The position numbers and the translations under genes were made by a program. This document shows positions 1 to 7,866 of a stretch of DNA of 64,000 nucleotides, in pieces. The notes under the pieces were generated by a model. It had not been told where the DNA came from and ran no database searches. It saw nothing but the letters and a program-made list of their open reading frames with translations. The stretch comes from Devosia crocina (lineage in GTDB: Bacteria; Pseudomonadota; Alphaproteobacteria; Rhizobiales; Devosiaceae): positions 186,001-250,000 of the forward strand of contig NZ_FPCK01000003.1 of assembly GCF_900116545.1 (NCBI RefSeq), written 5' to 3'. Positions within the stretch are counted from its first letter, which is position 1, and each line of letters opens with the position of its first letter.

Positions 1-619
1 TGCCAAGGTGGCTGAGGTCAAGACCACCACGCATACCGCCGAAGCGACGATCATCCAGACGCGCCACCGCATTCCCGAGCGAAAACTCGAGGCGGGGCAG
101 ATCCTTGTCTATCAAGTGCCGATCCCCGAGCCACTGCGTTTTCTCGAGCCGCGCGAAACCGAAACGCGCAAAATGCATGCGCTCGAGGAATATGGGCTGA
201 TGCATGTCAAGCTTTACGAGGACATTGCCCGGCATGGGCGGATTGCAACGACCTATGCCTATCCGGTCAAGGTCGAAGGGCGCTATGTCATGGATCCCTC
301 GCCGACGCCAAAATTCGACAATCCGAAAATGCACCGGAGCGAAGCGTTGCAGCTGTTCGGGGCCGGGCGCGAGCACCGGATCTATGCGGTGCCGCCCCAT
401 ACCGATGTGGTGAGCCTCGACTTCGAAGATCATCCCTTCGAAATCCAGCAGTTCGAAAAGCCCTGTGCGCTCTGTGGGGCGGAAGGAGTTTATCTCGACG
501 AGGTGATCCTCGATGACCGGGGCGGGCATATGCATGTGTGCTCGGATACCGATCACTGCGAGGAGCGGCGGGAGGCGGGGCTTATGGGCGTGATGGGGAC
601 GAAGGAGGCGGCGGAGTGA
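1..619 (+). CDS. phnJ: C-P lyase core subunit PhnJ (3' part, cut by window start)
   Basis: This is the C-terminal ~205 residues of PhnJ, the radical-SAM enzyme that cleaves the C-P bond of alpha-D-ribose 1-methylphosphonate 5-phosphate. The reading frame is open to the window edge, so the N-terminus (about 80 residues in the family) lies outside. The cysteine pattern near the C-terminus is C-x2-C-x21-C-x5-C (PCALCG, then HVCSDTDHC). This is exactly the spacing of E. coli Cys241/244/266, which hold the 4Fe-4S cluster, and of Cys272, the thiyl-radical residue. phnK and phnL follow on the same strand. phnGHI are expected just upstream but cannot be seen. Confidence 0.96.
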   Translation, partial: AKVAEVKTTTHTAEATIIQTRHRIPERKLEAGQILVYQVPIPEPLRFLEPRETETRKMHALEEYGLMHVKLYEDIARHGRIATTYAYPVKVEGRYVMDPSPTPKFDNPKMHRSEALQLFGAGREHRIYAVPPHTDVVSLDFEDHPFEIQQFEKPCALCGAEGVYLDEVILDDRGGHMHVCSDTDHCEERREAGLMGVMGTKEAAE

Positions 620-649
620 TGCGCTTCGATCCTGCAACCAACCGCAGTC

Positions 650-779
650 CCATTCCTCTCCCCCTCGGGGAGAGGTGGCTCGGCGAAGCCGAGTCGGTGA
701 GGGGCATATCTCCACTCTCGCTGAAGCATCCCCCTCATCCGGCGCTGCGCGCCACCTTCTCCCCAAGGGGGAGAAGAAT
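650..779. repeat. RIME-like palindromic intergenic repeat, copy 1
   Basis: A mosaic of two palindromic modules lies between phnJ and phnK. One contains CCTCTCCCCCTCGGGGAGAGG and ends GGTGAGGGG; the other reads CCCCTCATCCGGCGCTGCGC and ends CTTCTCCCC...GGGGGAGAAG. Near-identical modules recur at 1591-1721, 57546-57671 and 60135-60249. The style matches rhizobial intergenic mosaic elements (RIME). It forms strong hairpins in the mRNA and may tune expression between the two genes. Confidence 0.85.
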
Positions 780-814
780 AGAGTCCGTGTTTGCCTCCTG
801 CTCTGGAGCTTTCC

Positions 815-1591
815 ATGTCTGACGAGCCACTCCTCCGCGTAAACAACCTGACCAAATATTACGGCGCCCGGCTCGGCTGCGCCGATGTCAGTTTCGAGCT
901 TTATCCAGGTGAAGTCCTCGCCATCGTGGGCGAGAGCGGGTCGGGCAAGACAACCTTGCTCAATACGCTTTCGGCCAATCTCGAGCCGAGTTCGGGCGAG
1001 GCGCTTTATCGGATGCGGGACGAAACTTGGCGCGATATCTATGCGCTGTCCGAGGCCGAGCGCCGGTTTCTGACGCGGACCGATTGGGGGTTCGTGCATC
1101 AGAACCCGGCCGATGGATTGCGCATGAGCGTGTCGGCCGGCGCCAATGTCGGCGAGCGGCTGATGGCGGTGGGGGATCGCCATTATGGACGCATTCGCGA
1201 CACCGCGCTCGATTGGCTCGGGCGCGTCGAGATTGCCGCGGACCGGATCGATGACCAGCCGCGCAGCTTTTCGGGCGGCATGCGCCAACGCTTGCAGATT
1301 GCGCGCAATCTCGTGACCGGCCCGAGGCTCGTCTTCATGGACGAGCCGACCGGTGGGCTCGATGTGTCGGTGCAGGCAAGGCTGCTCGATCTCGTGCGGC
1401 AGCTCGTGAGCGAGCTGGGGCTTTCCGCCATTGTGGTCACCCATGACCTGGCTGTCGCGCGGCTGTTGTCGCATCGCATGATGGTGATGAAAGGCGGGCA
1501 CGTCATCGAAGCGGGGCTGACGGACCGGGTGCTCGATGATCCGCGGGAGCCCTATACGCAGCTGCTGGTCAGCTCGATCTTGCAGGTGTGA
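815..1591 (+). CDS. phnK: Phosphonate C-P lyase system ATPase PhnK
   Basis: PhnK is an ABC-type ATPase of 258 residues that docks on the PhnGHIJ core rather than on a membrane transporter. Visible motifs are Walker A GESGSGKTT near residue 40, the Q-loop HQNPADGLR, signature SFSGGMRQR, Walker B LVFMDEPTGGLD and the switch histidine in VVTHDLAV. The ATG at 815 is chosen because GGAG sits at 805-808; eight further in-frame residues upstream lack family similarity and overlap the repeat region. The match to the oligopeptide/DppF-like PhnK type (C-terminal EPYTQLLVSS) is clear. It is flanked by RIME-like repeats on both sides. Confidence 0.95.
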   Translation: MSDEPLLRVNNLTKYYGARLGCADVSFELYPGEVLAIVGESGSGKTTLLNTLSANLEPSSGEALYRMRDETWRDIYALSEAERRFLTRTDWGFVHQNPADGLRMSVSAGANVGERLMAVGDRHYGRIRDTALDWLGRVEIAADRIDDQPRSFSGGMRQRLQIARNLVTGPRLVFMDEPTGGLDVSVQARLLDLVRQLVSELGLSAIVVTHDLAVARLLSHRMMVMKGGHVIEAGLTDRVLDDPREPYTQLLVSSILQV

Positions 1592-1721
1592 CCCCCCTCA
1601 TCCGGCGCTGCGCGCCACCTTCTCCCCGAGAGGGAGAAGAATAGGCCTCCACTCCCGCGACACATGCGGAGCCATTCCTCTCCCTCTCGGGGAGAGGGTG
1701 CCCGAAGGGCGGGTGAGGGGG
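1591..1721. repeat. RIME-like palindromic intergenic repeat, copy 2
   Basis: The same two modules as at 650-779 appear in swapped order between phnK and phnL. The CCCCTCATCCGGCGC module comes first, then the CCTCTCCCTCTCGGGGAGAGG module ending GGGTGAGGGGG. The repeat begins at the phnK stop codon. Its last bases lie about 27 nt before phnL. Confidence 0.85.
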
Positions 1722-1747
1722 AAACGCAACAATCAGAGATGTGTGAC

Positions 1748-2449
1748 ATGACCGCTTTACGCGTAAGAAATCTGGCAAAAACTTTCACCATGCATCTGCG
1801 CGGGGGGATCAGCCTGCCGGTGGTGGAGAATGTCACCTTCGATGTCGCCCCTGGCGAGTGCGTGGTGCTCGGCGGGCCATCGGGGGCTGGCAAGTCGTCC
1901 ATTCTGAAAATGGTCTATGGCAATTATGGCGTTGACCGGGGCGCGGTCGAAATCGCGCATGAGGGCGCGATGGTGGACCTCGCCAGTGCCGATCCACGCA
2001 CGGTGCTGACCTTGCGGCGCGATGCCATCGGCTATGTCAGCCAGTTCCTGCGTACCGTGCCGCGCGTGACCGCGCTCGATGTGGTAGCCGAGCCGCTCGT
2101 GGTGCGGGGTGTCGATAAGGTCGAGGCGCAGGGGCGGGCCGGCGAAATGCTCCATCGCCTCAACCTCCCCGAACGGCTCTGGGGGCTGCCGCCGGCGACG
2201 TTTTCGGGCGGCGAGCAACAGCGGGTCAATATTGCGCGGGGGTTCATCACCCATCATCCGGTGCTGTTGCTCGATGAACCGACCGCTTCGCTCGATGCGG
2301 TCAATCGCGCGGTGGTCGTCGACATGATCGCCGACAAGAAACGGGCGGGCGTTGCCATGCTCGGGATTTTCCATGACGAGGAGGTGCGCCAGGCGGTTGC
2401 CGACCGCATTGTCGATGTGACGGGCTTTGCCCCGCGCGCGGCAGCCTGA
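1748..2449 (+). CDS. phnL: Phosphonate C-P lyase system ATPase PhnL
   Basis: PhnL is a 233-residue ABC ATPase partner of PhnK in the C-P lyase complex. Motifs are Walker A GGPSGAGKSS near residue 44, Q-loop YVSQFLRTVPRV, signature TFSGGEQQR and Walker B VLLLDEPTASLD. The usual switch histidine is in GIFHDEEV. The start at ATG 1748 gives the family N-terminus MTALRVRNLAKTF with AGAG at 1735-1738 as a weak ribosome site. An ATG at 1739 would add three residues. Residues encoded before that lie inside the repeat and are not part of the gene. It probably shares a transcript with phnJK. Confidence 0.94.
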   Translation: MTALRVRNLAKTFTMHLRGGISLPVVENVTFDVAPGECVVLGGPSGAGKSSILKMVYGNYGVDRGAVEIAHEGAMVDLASADPRTVLTLRRDAIGYVSQFLRTVPRVTALDVVAEPLVVRGVDKVEAQGRAGEMLHRLNLPERLWGLPPATFSGGEQQRVNIARGFITHHPVLLLDEPTASLDAVNRAVVVDMIADKKRAGVAMLGIFHDEEVRQAVADRIVDVTGFAPRAAA

Positions 2450-2458
2450 AGACATCGA

Positions 2459-2487
2459 CGGTCACGGAACCGTCATCGATCTTACAT
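2459..2487 (+). promoter_or_regulatory. Candidate Pho box upstream of phnC
   Basis: Three heptamers lie in phase every 11 bp: CGGTCAC at 2459, CCGTCAT at 2470 and CTTACAT at 2481. The Pho box unit CTGTCA(T/C) is repeated every 11 bp in PhoB targets. The match is 6/7, 6/7 and 5/7. The block lies 59 bp before phnC, as expected for phosphate-starvation control of phosphonate uptake. No convincing -10 hexamer was picked out. Confidence 0.7.
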
Positions 2488-2545
2488 GGGCGCGTTACGT
2501 GATGGCCTTAGGTGTCCCCCAACTTAACGGCGGGGGCGCCTCAGC

Positions 2546-3379
2546 ATGCTCAAGATTTCACATGTGACACGCCGGTTCGGCGACAAGCTCGCTGTCAACG
2601 ACGTGACGCTGGAAATCCCGCAAGGGCAGATGGTGGGCATTATCGGGCGTTCGGGCGCGGGCAAGTCGACGCTTCTGCGCATGATCAACCGGCTCAACGA
2701 CGTTTCGTCCGGCTATATCGAATATGACGGGGTGAAAACCTCCGAATTGAAGGGCAAGGCCCTGCGCTCCTGGCAGCGCGACTGCGCCATGATCTTCCAG
2801 CAGTTCAACCTCGTGCCGCGGCTCGATGTCATCACCAATGTGATGCTCGGCCGGCTCAACGGTCGCAATCCGGTTTTGAACCTTCTCCAGATTTTTACCC
2901 CCGAAGAGCAGTTCGAGGCGCTCAAGGCGCTCGAGCGGCTCGATATAGCCCAGACTTCCATGCAATGGGCGCAGACGCTTTCCGGCGGCCAGCAGCAGCG
3001 CGTCGCCATTGCCCGCGCCCTGATGCAGAACCCCAAGATGATCCTGGCCGACGAGCCCATCGCCTCGCTCGATCCGCGCAATGCCCAGATTGTCATGGAT
3101 AGCCTCCGCGACATCAATTCCGAAGGCATCACGGTCATCACCAACCTCCATACGCTCGATACCGCGCGCGCCTATTGCGAGCGCATCATCGGCATGAGCG
3201 CAGGGTCCGTGGTGTTCGATGGCACGCCCGACGAGCTGACGACCGATGTCGCGCGCGAACTTTATGGCGCCGATGGGCTCAAGGAAGCTTTTTCCGAGGC
3301 CATGACCTCGACGTCCCTGGCTCCGATCAAGGCGCCGGTTCTGCCCAAGACGCCGAGCAATGCGCAGCAGGCGCCCTAG
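2546..3379 (+). CDS. phnC: Phosphonate ABC transporter ATP-binding protein PhnC
   Basis: PhnC energises the phosphonate/phosphate-ester importer. It has 277 residues with Walker [10 protein letters not shown] near residue 36, Q-loop [14 protein letters not shown], signature LSGGQQQR, Walker [14 protein letters not shown] and the switch histidine in TNLHTLDTA. The [18 protein letters not shown] stretch is typical of PhnC. A proline/alanine-rich tail of about 25 residues follows the domain. The ATG at 2546 begins the family motif [10 protein letters not shown]. It is first in the phnCDE1E2 transport operon, behind the candidate Pho box. Confidence 0.95.
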   Translation: MLKISHVTRRFGDKLAVNDVTLEIPQGQMVGIIGRSGAGKSTLLRMINRLNDVSSGYIEYDGVKTSELKGKALRSWQRDCAMIFQQFNLVPRLDVITNVMLGRLNGRNPVLNLLQIFTPEEQFEALKALERLDIAQTSMQWAQTLSGGQQQRVAIARALMQNPKMILADEPIASLDPRNAQIVMDSLRDINSEGITVITNLHTLDTARAYCERIIGMSAGSVVFDGTPDELTTDVARELYGADGLKEAFSEAMTSTSLAPIKAPVLPKTPSNAQQAP

Positions 3380-3460
3380 CCCGACCACCTAGATTCATCC
3401 CCATTCAGCAGCCGCAAGACGCGGTCTGCCGAAGACTTGGCTCACTCAAGGAGACCTCTC

Positions 3461-4363
3461 GTGATCCGCAAACTGCTCCTGGCCTCCGTGGCCCTCTCGC
3501 TCTCGACCAGTGTTTTCGCCCAGGACAATCTTGTCCTGCGCATCGGCCTTGATGGCGGGGAAAACGAAGCCGACCAGCTGCGCCGTTCCGAATGCGTTGC
3601 CGAGCCGCTCAAGGCCGCAACCGGCGCTTCGGAAGTCCAGTTCTTCCCCTCGCCCGACTATAACGGCATCATCCAGGGTCTGCTGGGCGGCACCATCGAC
3701 ATCGCCATCATGGGCGCTTCGTCCTATGCCGCGATCGAGCTGCAAAAGCCTGACGCTGTCGATCCGGTGCTGGTTGCCCAGCAGCAGGACGGCTCGACCG
3801 GCTACTACACCATCATGGTCGCCCGCTCCGACAGCGACATCACCGATCTGGCGTCGAGCGAAGGCACAAAGCTCGGCTTTGCCGATCCCGATTCCACCTC
3901 GGGCTTCCTGATCCCCAACGTAGCCCTCCCCAATGATCTGGGCTCTTCCATCGAAGACTTCTACAGCGAAACCGGCTTTGGCGGCGGCCACGAAAACCTG
4001 GTGCTCGGCGTCCTCGACGGCACCTGGGATGTCGGCACCACCTTTGGTTCAGGCCAGGGCGAATGGAGCGAAGGCTACACCACCGGCAATCTGCGCATCA
4101 TGGTCGACAAGGGTCTCCTTGACATGGATGACCTCGTGGAAGTCTGGAAGTCCCCGATCATCCCGAACGGTCCGCTGATGGTGTCCAATAGCCTCGCTCC
4201 GGAAGTCAAGCAGCAGGTCACCGACATGTTCATGGCCCTGCCCGAAACCGATTTCGACTGCTTCGACGCCTTCACCGCCGGCGGCTACACCCAGTTCGTC
4301 GAGGCCGATAAGGCCATGTACCAGACCATCATCGACGCCCGTCGCTCTGTGATCGGCAGCTGA
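3461..4363 (+). CDS. phnD: Phosphonate ABC transporter periplasmic binding protein PhnD
   Basis: PhnD captures phosphonates in the periplasm for PhnCE. The protein has 300 residues. The GTG at 3461 is chosen because AAGGAGA lies at 3448-3454 and the start opens directly into a Sec signal peptide (IRKLLLASVALSLSTSVFA, cleavage before QDN). The mature region carries the PhnD-family pattern: FFPSPDYNGIIQGLLGGTIDIAIMGASSY and a GFADPDSTSGFLIP ligand loop. It sits between phnC and phnE1; a long hairpin after the stop may raise its mRNA relative to the permeases. Confidence 0.95.
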   Translation: MIRKLLLASVALSLSTSVFAQDNLVLRIGLDGGENEADQLRRSECVAEPLKAATGASEVQFFPSPDYNGIIQGLLGGTIDIAIMGASSYAAIELQKPDAVDPVLVAQQQDGSTGYYTIMVARSDSDITDLASSEGTKLGFADPDSTSGFLIPNVALPNDLGSSIEDFYSETGFGGGHENLVLGVLDGTWDVGTTFGSGQGEWSEGYTTGNLRIMVDKGLLDMDDLVEVWKSPIIPNGPLMVSNSLAPEVKQQVTDMFMALPETDFDCFDAFTAGGYTQFVEADKAMYQTIIDARRSVIGS

Positions 4364-4420
4364 TTTTTTATCCTCGGTGGCGGCGCTGCGGCGTCGTCAC
4401 CACCCTGTTCCCTCACGCGG

Positions 4421-4490
4421 TGTCACCCCGGCGAAGGCCGGGGCCCATCTCGAGATCTCAGGATGGACCCCGGCCTTCGCCGGGGTGACA
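4421..4490. repeat. Long inverted repeat between phnD and phnE1
   Basis: Two arms (4421-4443 and 4468-4490) are exact reverse complements over 23 bp. The pairing continues inward for five more base pairs with one mismatch, leaving a short loop containing GAGATCTC. The arm core CACCCCGGCGAAGGCCGGGG is a widespread alphaproteobacterial repeat type. There is no T-run, so it is more likely an mRNA-stabilising or processing hairpin than a terminator. Confidence 0.85.
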
Positions 4491-4514
4491 TCGAGCGTTT
4501 GGAAAGCTCTTGCC

Positions 4515-5489
4515 ATGGCTGATGCCACCCAAGGTTCACACGGCCTTTCGCCAGCCACCGAAACCCTGTTGCGGCACTATCGCAGCCAGGTGATGACGCG
4601 GCGCGTCTACTCGCTGATTGCAGTCGCGGGCGTTCTGATCGCGCTGTTCCTGGCGATGAACTACGCCAATGCCGCCAATTCCGGGAAGTTCTTCGAACGG
4701 CTTCCCTTTATGTTCGATTTCATCAAGAATTTTCTGCCGCGCGATCCCTTCGAGATCTTTCGCGCCATGTTCGATCTGGAATCGCCCTATTTCGACGGTT
4801 CGGCCAAGTATAATTACACCGCCTCGCGGGTTTATCTGACCGACACCTTCTATATTCCGCATCTGATCTACCAGCTGATCGTGACGGTCAACATCGCCAT
4901 CGTCTCGACCATCATCGGTGGATCGCTCGCCTTTGCGCTGTGCTTTTTCGCGGCCACCAATCTGGTTGGCGCTGGCGCCGTCCGCTGGTTCATGCGCCGC
5001 ACCATGGAAGTGCTGCGTGCCTTCCCCGAAATCGTCATCGCCGGCATGCTGACCGCCATTTTATCGATCGGCCCGATCGCGGCCATCGTCGCCATCTCGC
5101 TCCACACGGTTGGCGCGCTGGGCAAACTGTTCTTTGAAGTGGTCGAAAATGCCGACATGAAGCCCGATGAGGGCCTCAAATCTGTCGGCGCCAGCTGGCT
5201 CGAGCGCGTGCGCTTTGCCATCGTGCCCCAGGTCATGCCCAATTTCGTCTCCTATGGCCTGCTGCGCATGGAAATCAATGTCCGCGCCTCGACCATTATC
5301 GGGGCTGTGGGCGGCGGCGGCATCGGGGAGGTGTTCCGCCTCTCGATCGGTCGCGACTATGCCGCCCAGACCTATGCCATCATCATCATGCTGCTCGTGA
5401 CCATCATCGTCATCGACCAGTTCTCGGGCTGGCTGCGCCGCCGGCTGGTGGGCAATCAAGGCTTCAACTACGCCAAGGGGAGCGTCTAA
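4515..5489 (+). CDS. phnE: Phosphonate ABC transporter permease PhnE1
   Basis: A 324-residue inner-membrane permease with a BPD_transp_1 fold. TM1 lies near residues 33-53, and an extracytoplasmic stretch precedes the main bundle. The EAA-type loop reads DEGLKSVGASWLERVRFAIVPQVMP, which contacts PhnC. STIIGAVGGGGIGEVF is the PhnE-typical C-terminal motif. The ATG at 4515, with GGAAAG 8 nt upstream, is preferred; the open frame upstream runs through the inverted repeat and is not conserved sequence. It is followed after 2 nt by phnE2. Confidence 0.93.
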   Translation: MADATQGSHGLSPATETLLRHYRSQVMTRRVYSLIAVAGVLIALFLAMNYANAANSGKFFERLPFMFDFIKNFLPRDPFEIFRAMFDLESPYFDGSAKYNYTASRVYLTDTFYIPHLIYQLIVTVNIAIVSTIIGGSLAFALCFFAATNLVGAGAVRWFMRRTMEVLRAFPEIVIAGMLTAILSIGPIAAIVAISLHTVGALGKLFFEVVENADMKPDEGLKSVGASWLERVRFAIVPQVMPNFVSYGLLRMEINVRASTIIGAVGGGGIGEVFRLSIGRDYAAQTYAIIIMLLVTIIVIDQFSGWLRRRLVGNQGFNYAKGSV

Positions 5490-5491
5490 TC

Positions 5492-6835
5492 ATGTCGGCG
5501 ATCAGTGCTGCCGAGCGCAACCGGCTCGAACAGAAGTTCCCCGAAGTCTTCAAGACCTCGTTTCTCAAGCGCCATGGCCTGATCATCGGGCTCGCCGCAA
5601 CCGCGCTCTATCTCGTCTTCTGCTGGTTCTTCTTCAATGTCGGTCCAGCCCTGTCGAACGGCAAATGGGACCGCGCTTCGATCTATGTGCAGGACTGGTA
5701 TAGCTGGCGCGCCCAGCCGCGCCTGCGCTTTGGCGAGGATGGCTTGGTATCGGCGCAATGGTCGAGCCGCGGCCAATATCCGGCCAATGCTGAAATCGAC
5801 TGGCTGACCCCGCACGCGGACGGTTCGATGACCGCCGTTTTCGATGGCGAGGCCAATCGTCTCGACATCACGACGGCTCAGGTGGATGTCTGGGTCGATG
5901 GCACGGCCTATCCCGTCACGATTACCGAAGACGGTGCTTTTGCCCCCGACAATGTGCCCGATTCCATCGTGCAGGACCGCAACAAGGTCTGGGTCCATTA
6001 TGGTTTCGAGGGCCAGGCGGAAATCCGTGGCAATCAGGTTGCGGTGCAACGCCGCTTCTTTGGCTGGGCCAATTTCCTTTACGATCCCCGCTCGCCGCTT
6101 TGGGGGAATGACCTCTTTTCCACCATCGGGTTGGCCTTTTCCCCTGACCAGGTGGTGGAGGGCAAGCCCAACGTCCAGCTGATCTGGGAACAATGGCTCG
6201 GCAATCAGGCCTGGCAGCACGGCGATATTCTGACAAAGCTGTTCCAGACCCTGGTCATGGCTTTTGTCGGCACGCTGCTCGCAACGCTGTTCGCCTTCCC
6301 GCTCGCCTTTTTTGCGGCGCGCAACATTGTCCAGAACCGCCCGGCCAACTGGTTCATGAAGCGCTTTTTCGACTTCATCCGCTCGGTCGACATGCTGATC
6401 TGGGCGCTGTTCTTTACCCGCGGTTTCGGGCCCGGCCCCATTCCGGGCATTGCCGCGATCTTTCTCACCGATACCGGGGCCCTCGGCAAGGTCTATGCCG
6501 AGGCGCTCGAAAATGTCGACGACAAGCAGCGCGAGGGCATGAAATCGGTGGGCGCGAGCCCGGTTTCGGTCAACCGCTATGGCGTCGTGCCGCAGGTCTT
6601 GCCGGTCTTTGTGTCCCAGTCGCTTTACTTCTGGGAATCCAATACCCGTTCGGCAACCGTGATCGGCGCCGTGGGTGCGGGCGGCATCGGGCTCAAACTG
6701 CTCGAAACCATGGGCACCAATTCCGATTGGGACAAGGTCGCCTATATGGTGCTGCTGATCCTCTTCGTCGTCTTTCTTTTCGACAATATCAGCACAGCCA
6801 TTCGTCAGCGCCTGATCGGCCCCGCGGCGCATTAA
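5492..6835 (+). CDS. phnE: Phosphonate ABC transporter permease PhnE2 with large insert
   Basis: Second permease of the importer, 447 residues, much longer than the usual 260-300. TM1 (about residues 28-50) is followed by about 195 polar residues, predicted periplasmic, before the standard permease core begins near residue 250 (ILTKLFQTLVMAFVGTLLATLF). The core has the EAA loop REGMKSVGASPVSVNRYGVVPQVLP and the SATVIGAVGAGGIGLKL motif shared with PhnE1. The insert is rich in short beta-like stretches (DVWVDGTAYPVTITEDGAFAP) and may contact PhnD. It starts 2 nt after phnE1 and is probably translationally coupled. Confidence 0.92.
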   Translation: MSAISAAERNRLEQKFPEVFKTSFLKRHGLIIGLAATALYLVFCWFFFNVGPALSNGKWDRASIYVQDWYSWRAQPRLRFGEDGLVSAQWSSRGQYPANAEIDWLTPHADGSMTAVFDGEANRLDITTAQVDVWVDGTAYPVTITEDGAFAPDNVPDSIVQDRNKVWVHYGFEGQAEIRGNQVAVQRRFFGWANFLYDPRSPLWGNDLFSTIGLAFSPDQVVEGKPNVQLIWEQWLGNQAWQHGDILTKLFQTLVMAFVGTLLATLFAFPLAFFAARNIVQNRPANWFMKRFFDFIRSVDMLIWALFFTRGFGPGPIPGIAAIFLTDTGALGKVYAEALENVDDKQREGMKSVGASPVSVNRYGVVPQVLPVFVSQSLYFWESNTRSATVIGAVGAGGIGLKLLETMGTNSDWDKVAYMVLLILFVVFLFDNISTAIRQRLIGPAAH

Positions 6836-6891
6836 GTTCCTGGGGCCGCTGCGAGCCGGGCTTGGCGCCAGGTTGAACATGGCCCGCAACG

Positions 6892-6919
6892 AAAAATGCC
6901 CCGGCACGATGCCGGGGCA
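6892..6919 (-). terminator. Intrinsic terminator of the DUF892 gene
   Basis: A 10-bp stem TGCCCCGGCA/TGCCGGGGCA with a 3-nt loop (6897-6919) is followed on the minus strand by five T (A-run at 6892-6896). It ends the minus-strand unit 7646-6958 and also separates it from phnE2. Confidence 0.85.
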
Positions 6920-6957
6920 AGGTGGGCCGCCAGACAGGGCATGCGGCCATCAGGAGC

Positions 6958-7464
6958 TCAGGTCTTGGCGCGTTCGCCGCCTTCCTTGAGAGCAAGAAAC
7001 TGCAGCGTCAGCGGCTCGATATTGTTCAGGATCCATTCGGCCATGGCTTCCTCTTCCGAAAGGTTCTGCCGCAAGGCCGAACCGGCCTCGGCAACGCCCG
7101 CTGCATCGCTGAGCGCCAGGAGCGAGCGATAGGCCGCGATTTCGTAGTTTTCGAAAGCATGGTTGGCAAAGCTGTTCTTAACGATCTCGTCGGGCGCAAA
7201 AGTGTGGCCGATCGAGGCCATGGTGCCGCCAAGGCTGAGCGCTGCGTCCTTGAGCGCGGAGCGATCGGCCCCAACCCGGTCCAGCACCTCTTCGAGCCGG
7301 GTGACCTGCGCCTCGGTTTCCCTGATATGGGCGTTGAGCCGCTCGGCGACCTGCGGATAGTTCTCGATTCGCTCCACCTGCGGGCGCATGATCGAAAGGG
7401 CCTGGTTCTCCATGGCATGGGCATTGCGCAGGCCGGTAATAAAGAGGTCTTGAGCTGCAGTCAT
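6958..7464 (-). CDS. DUF892 (YciE/YciF-like) ferritin-like protein
   Basis: A 168-residue all-alpha protein of the DUF892 family, whose members are four-helix ferritin-like proteins tied to general stress and osmotic response; the reaction is unknown. Family landmarks seen are the start TAAQDLFITGLRNAHAMENQAL, the HIRETEAQVTRLEEVLDRVG helix, and the centre DEIVKNSFANHAFENYEIAAYRSL with acidic and His residues in the metal-site region. The ATG at 7464 has AAGGA about 9 nt upstream. It follows the small membrane gene by 29 nt on the same strand and is closed by a terminator. Confidence 0.88.
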   Translation of the reverse strand: MTAAQDLFITGLRNAHAMENQALSIMRPQVERIENYPQVAERLNAHIRETEAQVTRLEEVLDRVGADRSALKDAALSLGGTMASIGHTFAPDEIVKNSFANHAFENYEIAAYRSLLALSDAAGVAEAGSALRQNLSEEEAMAEWILNNIEPLTLQFLALKEGGERAKT

Positions 7465-7493
7465 GAATTGGATCCTTGAGAAGGTCTGAAAAA

Positions 7494-7646
7494 TCAGGCG
7501 CCGAAGGCAAACACGATCATTGCGCCGGCAAGCACGAGAACGATCAGAAGCGGCACGTAAACGACGGGCCCAGCGAGCGGCGTGCGCTCGGTCGGCTCTG
7601 CCCTGTGGGGCTGGTCAAGGCTGGGTTTGTCGTGCGGCGAACTCAT
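7494..7646 (-). CDS. Small one-helix membrane protein, unknown function
   Basis: A 50-residue protein with a polar, proline-rich N-terminus (MSSPHDKPSLDQPHRAEPTE) and a single hydrophobic segment near residues 25-48 (VVYVPLLIVLVLAGAMIVFAF). The ATG at 7646 is supported by GAGAGA just upstream; an 18-residue extension upstream has no ribosome site. It is first gene of a two-gene unit with the DUF892 protein. I do not recognise a family. Confidence 0.65.
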   Translation of the reverse strand: MSSPHDKPSLDQPHRAEPTERTPLAGPVVYVPLLIVLVLAGAMIVFAFGA

Positions 7647-7713
7647 GGTTCTCTCTCGTCCGGTTGCAGGGCGAACGGCTCCGGTGGCCAAGAGATGCAA
7701 AGCAAACGAGACG

Positions 7714-7737
7714 CTAACCTGAGTTGTCTGGCCAGAC
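7714..7737. promoter_or_regulatory. Possible operator region upstream of 7646-7494
   Basis: CTAACCTG (7714-7721, reads CAGGTTAG on the minus strand) resembles the motif repeated at 9176-9360. Right beside it, GTCTGGCCAGAC (7726-7737) is an exact 12-bp palindrome. Both lie about 70-90 bp upstream of the minus-strand start at 7646. The regulator is unknown. Confidence 0.35.
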
Positions 7738-7866
7738 GAACGCCGATTTAGTCCGCAAATCGAATGAAAAGATGCATCCTATTGCCCTTCGGTCTATTGT
7801 GCTGCCGCAAGGCAGGGGCGAGGCCTTCGCCTGTTGGTCCTTGCGCAACCAGGATGAGGTGAACGC

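Noticed and set aside
4377..4514. Longer PhnE1 N-terminus from an upstream in-frame start
   Set aside because: The added residues are encoded by the long inverted repeat and have no family similarity; ATG 4515 has a ribosome site.
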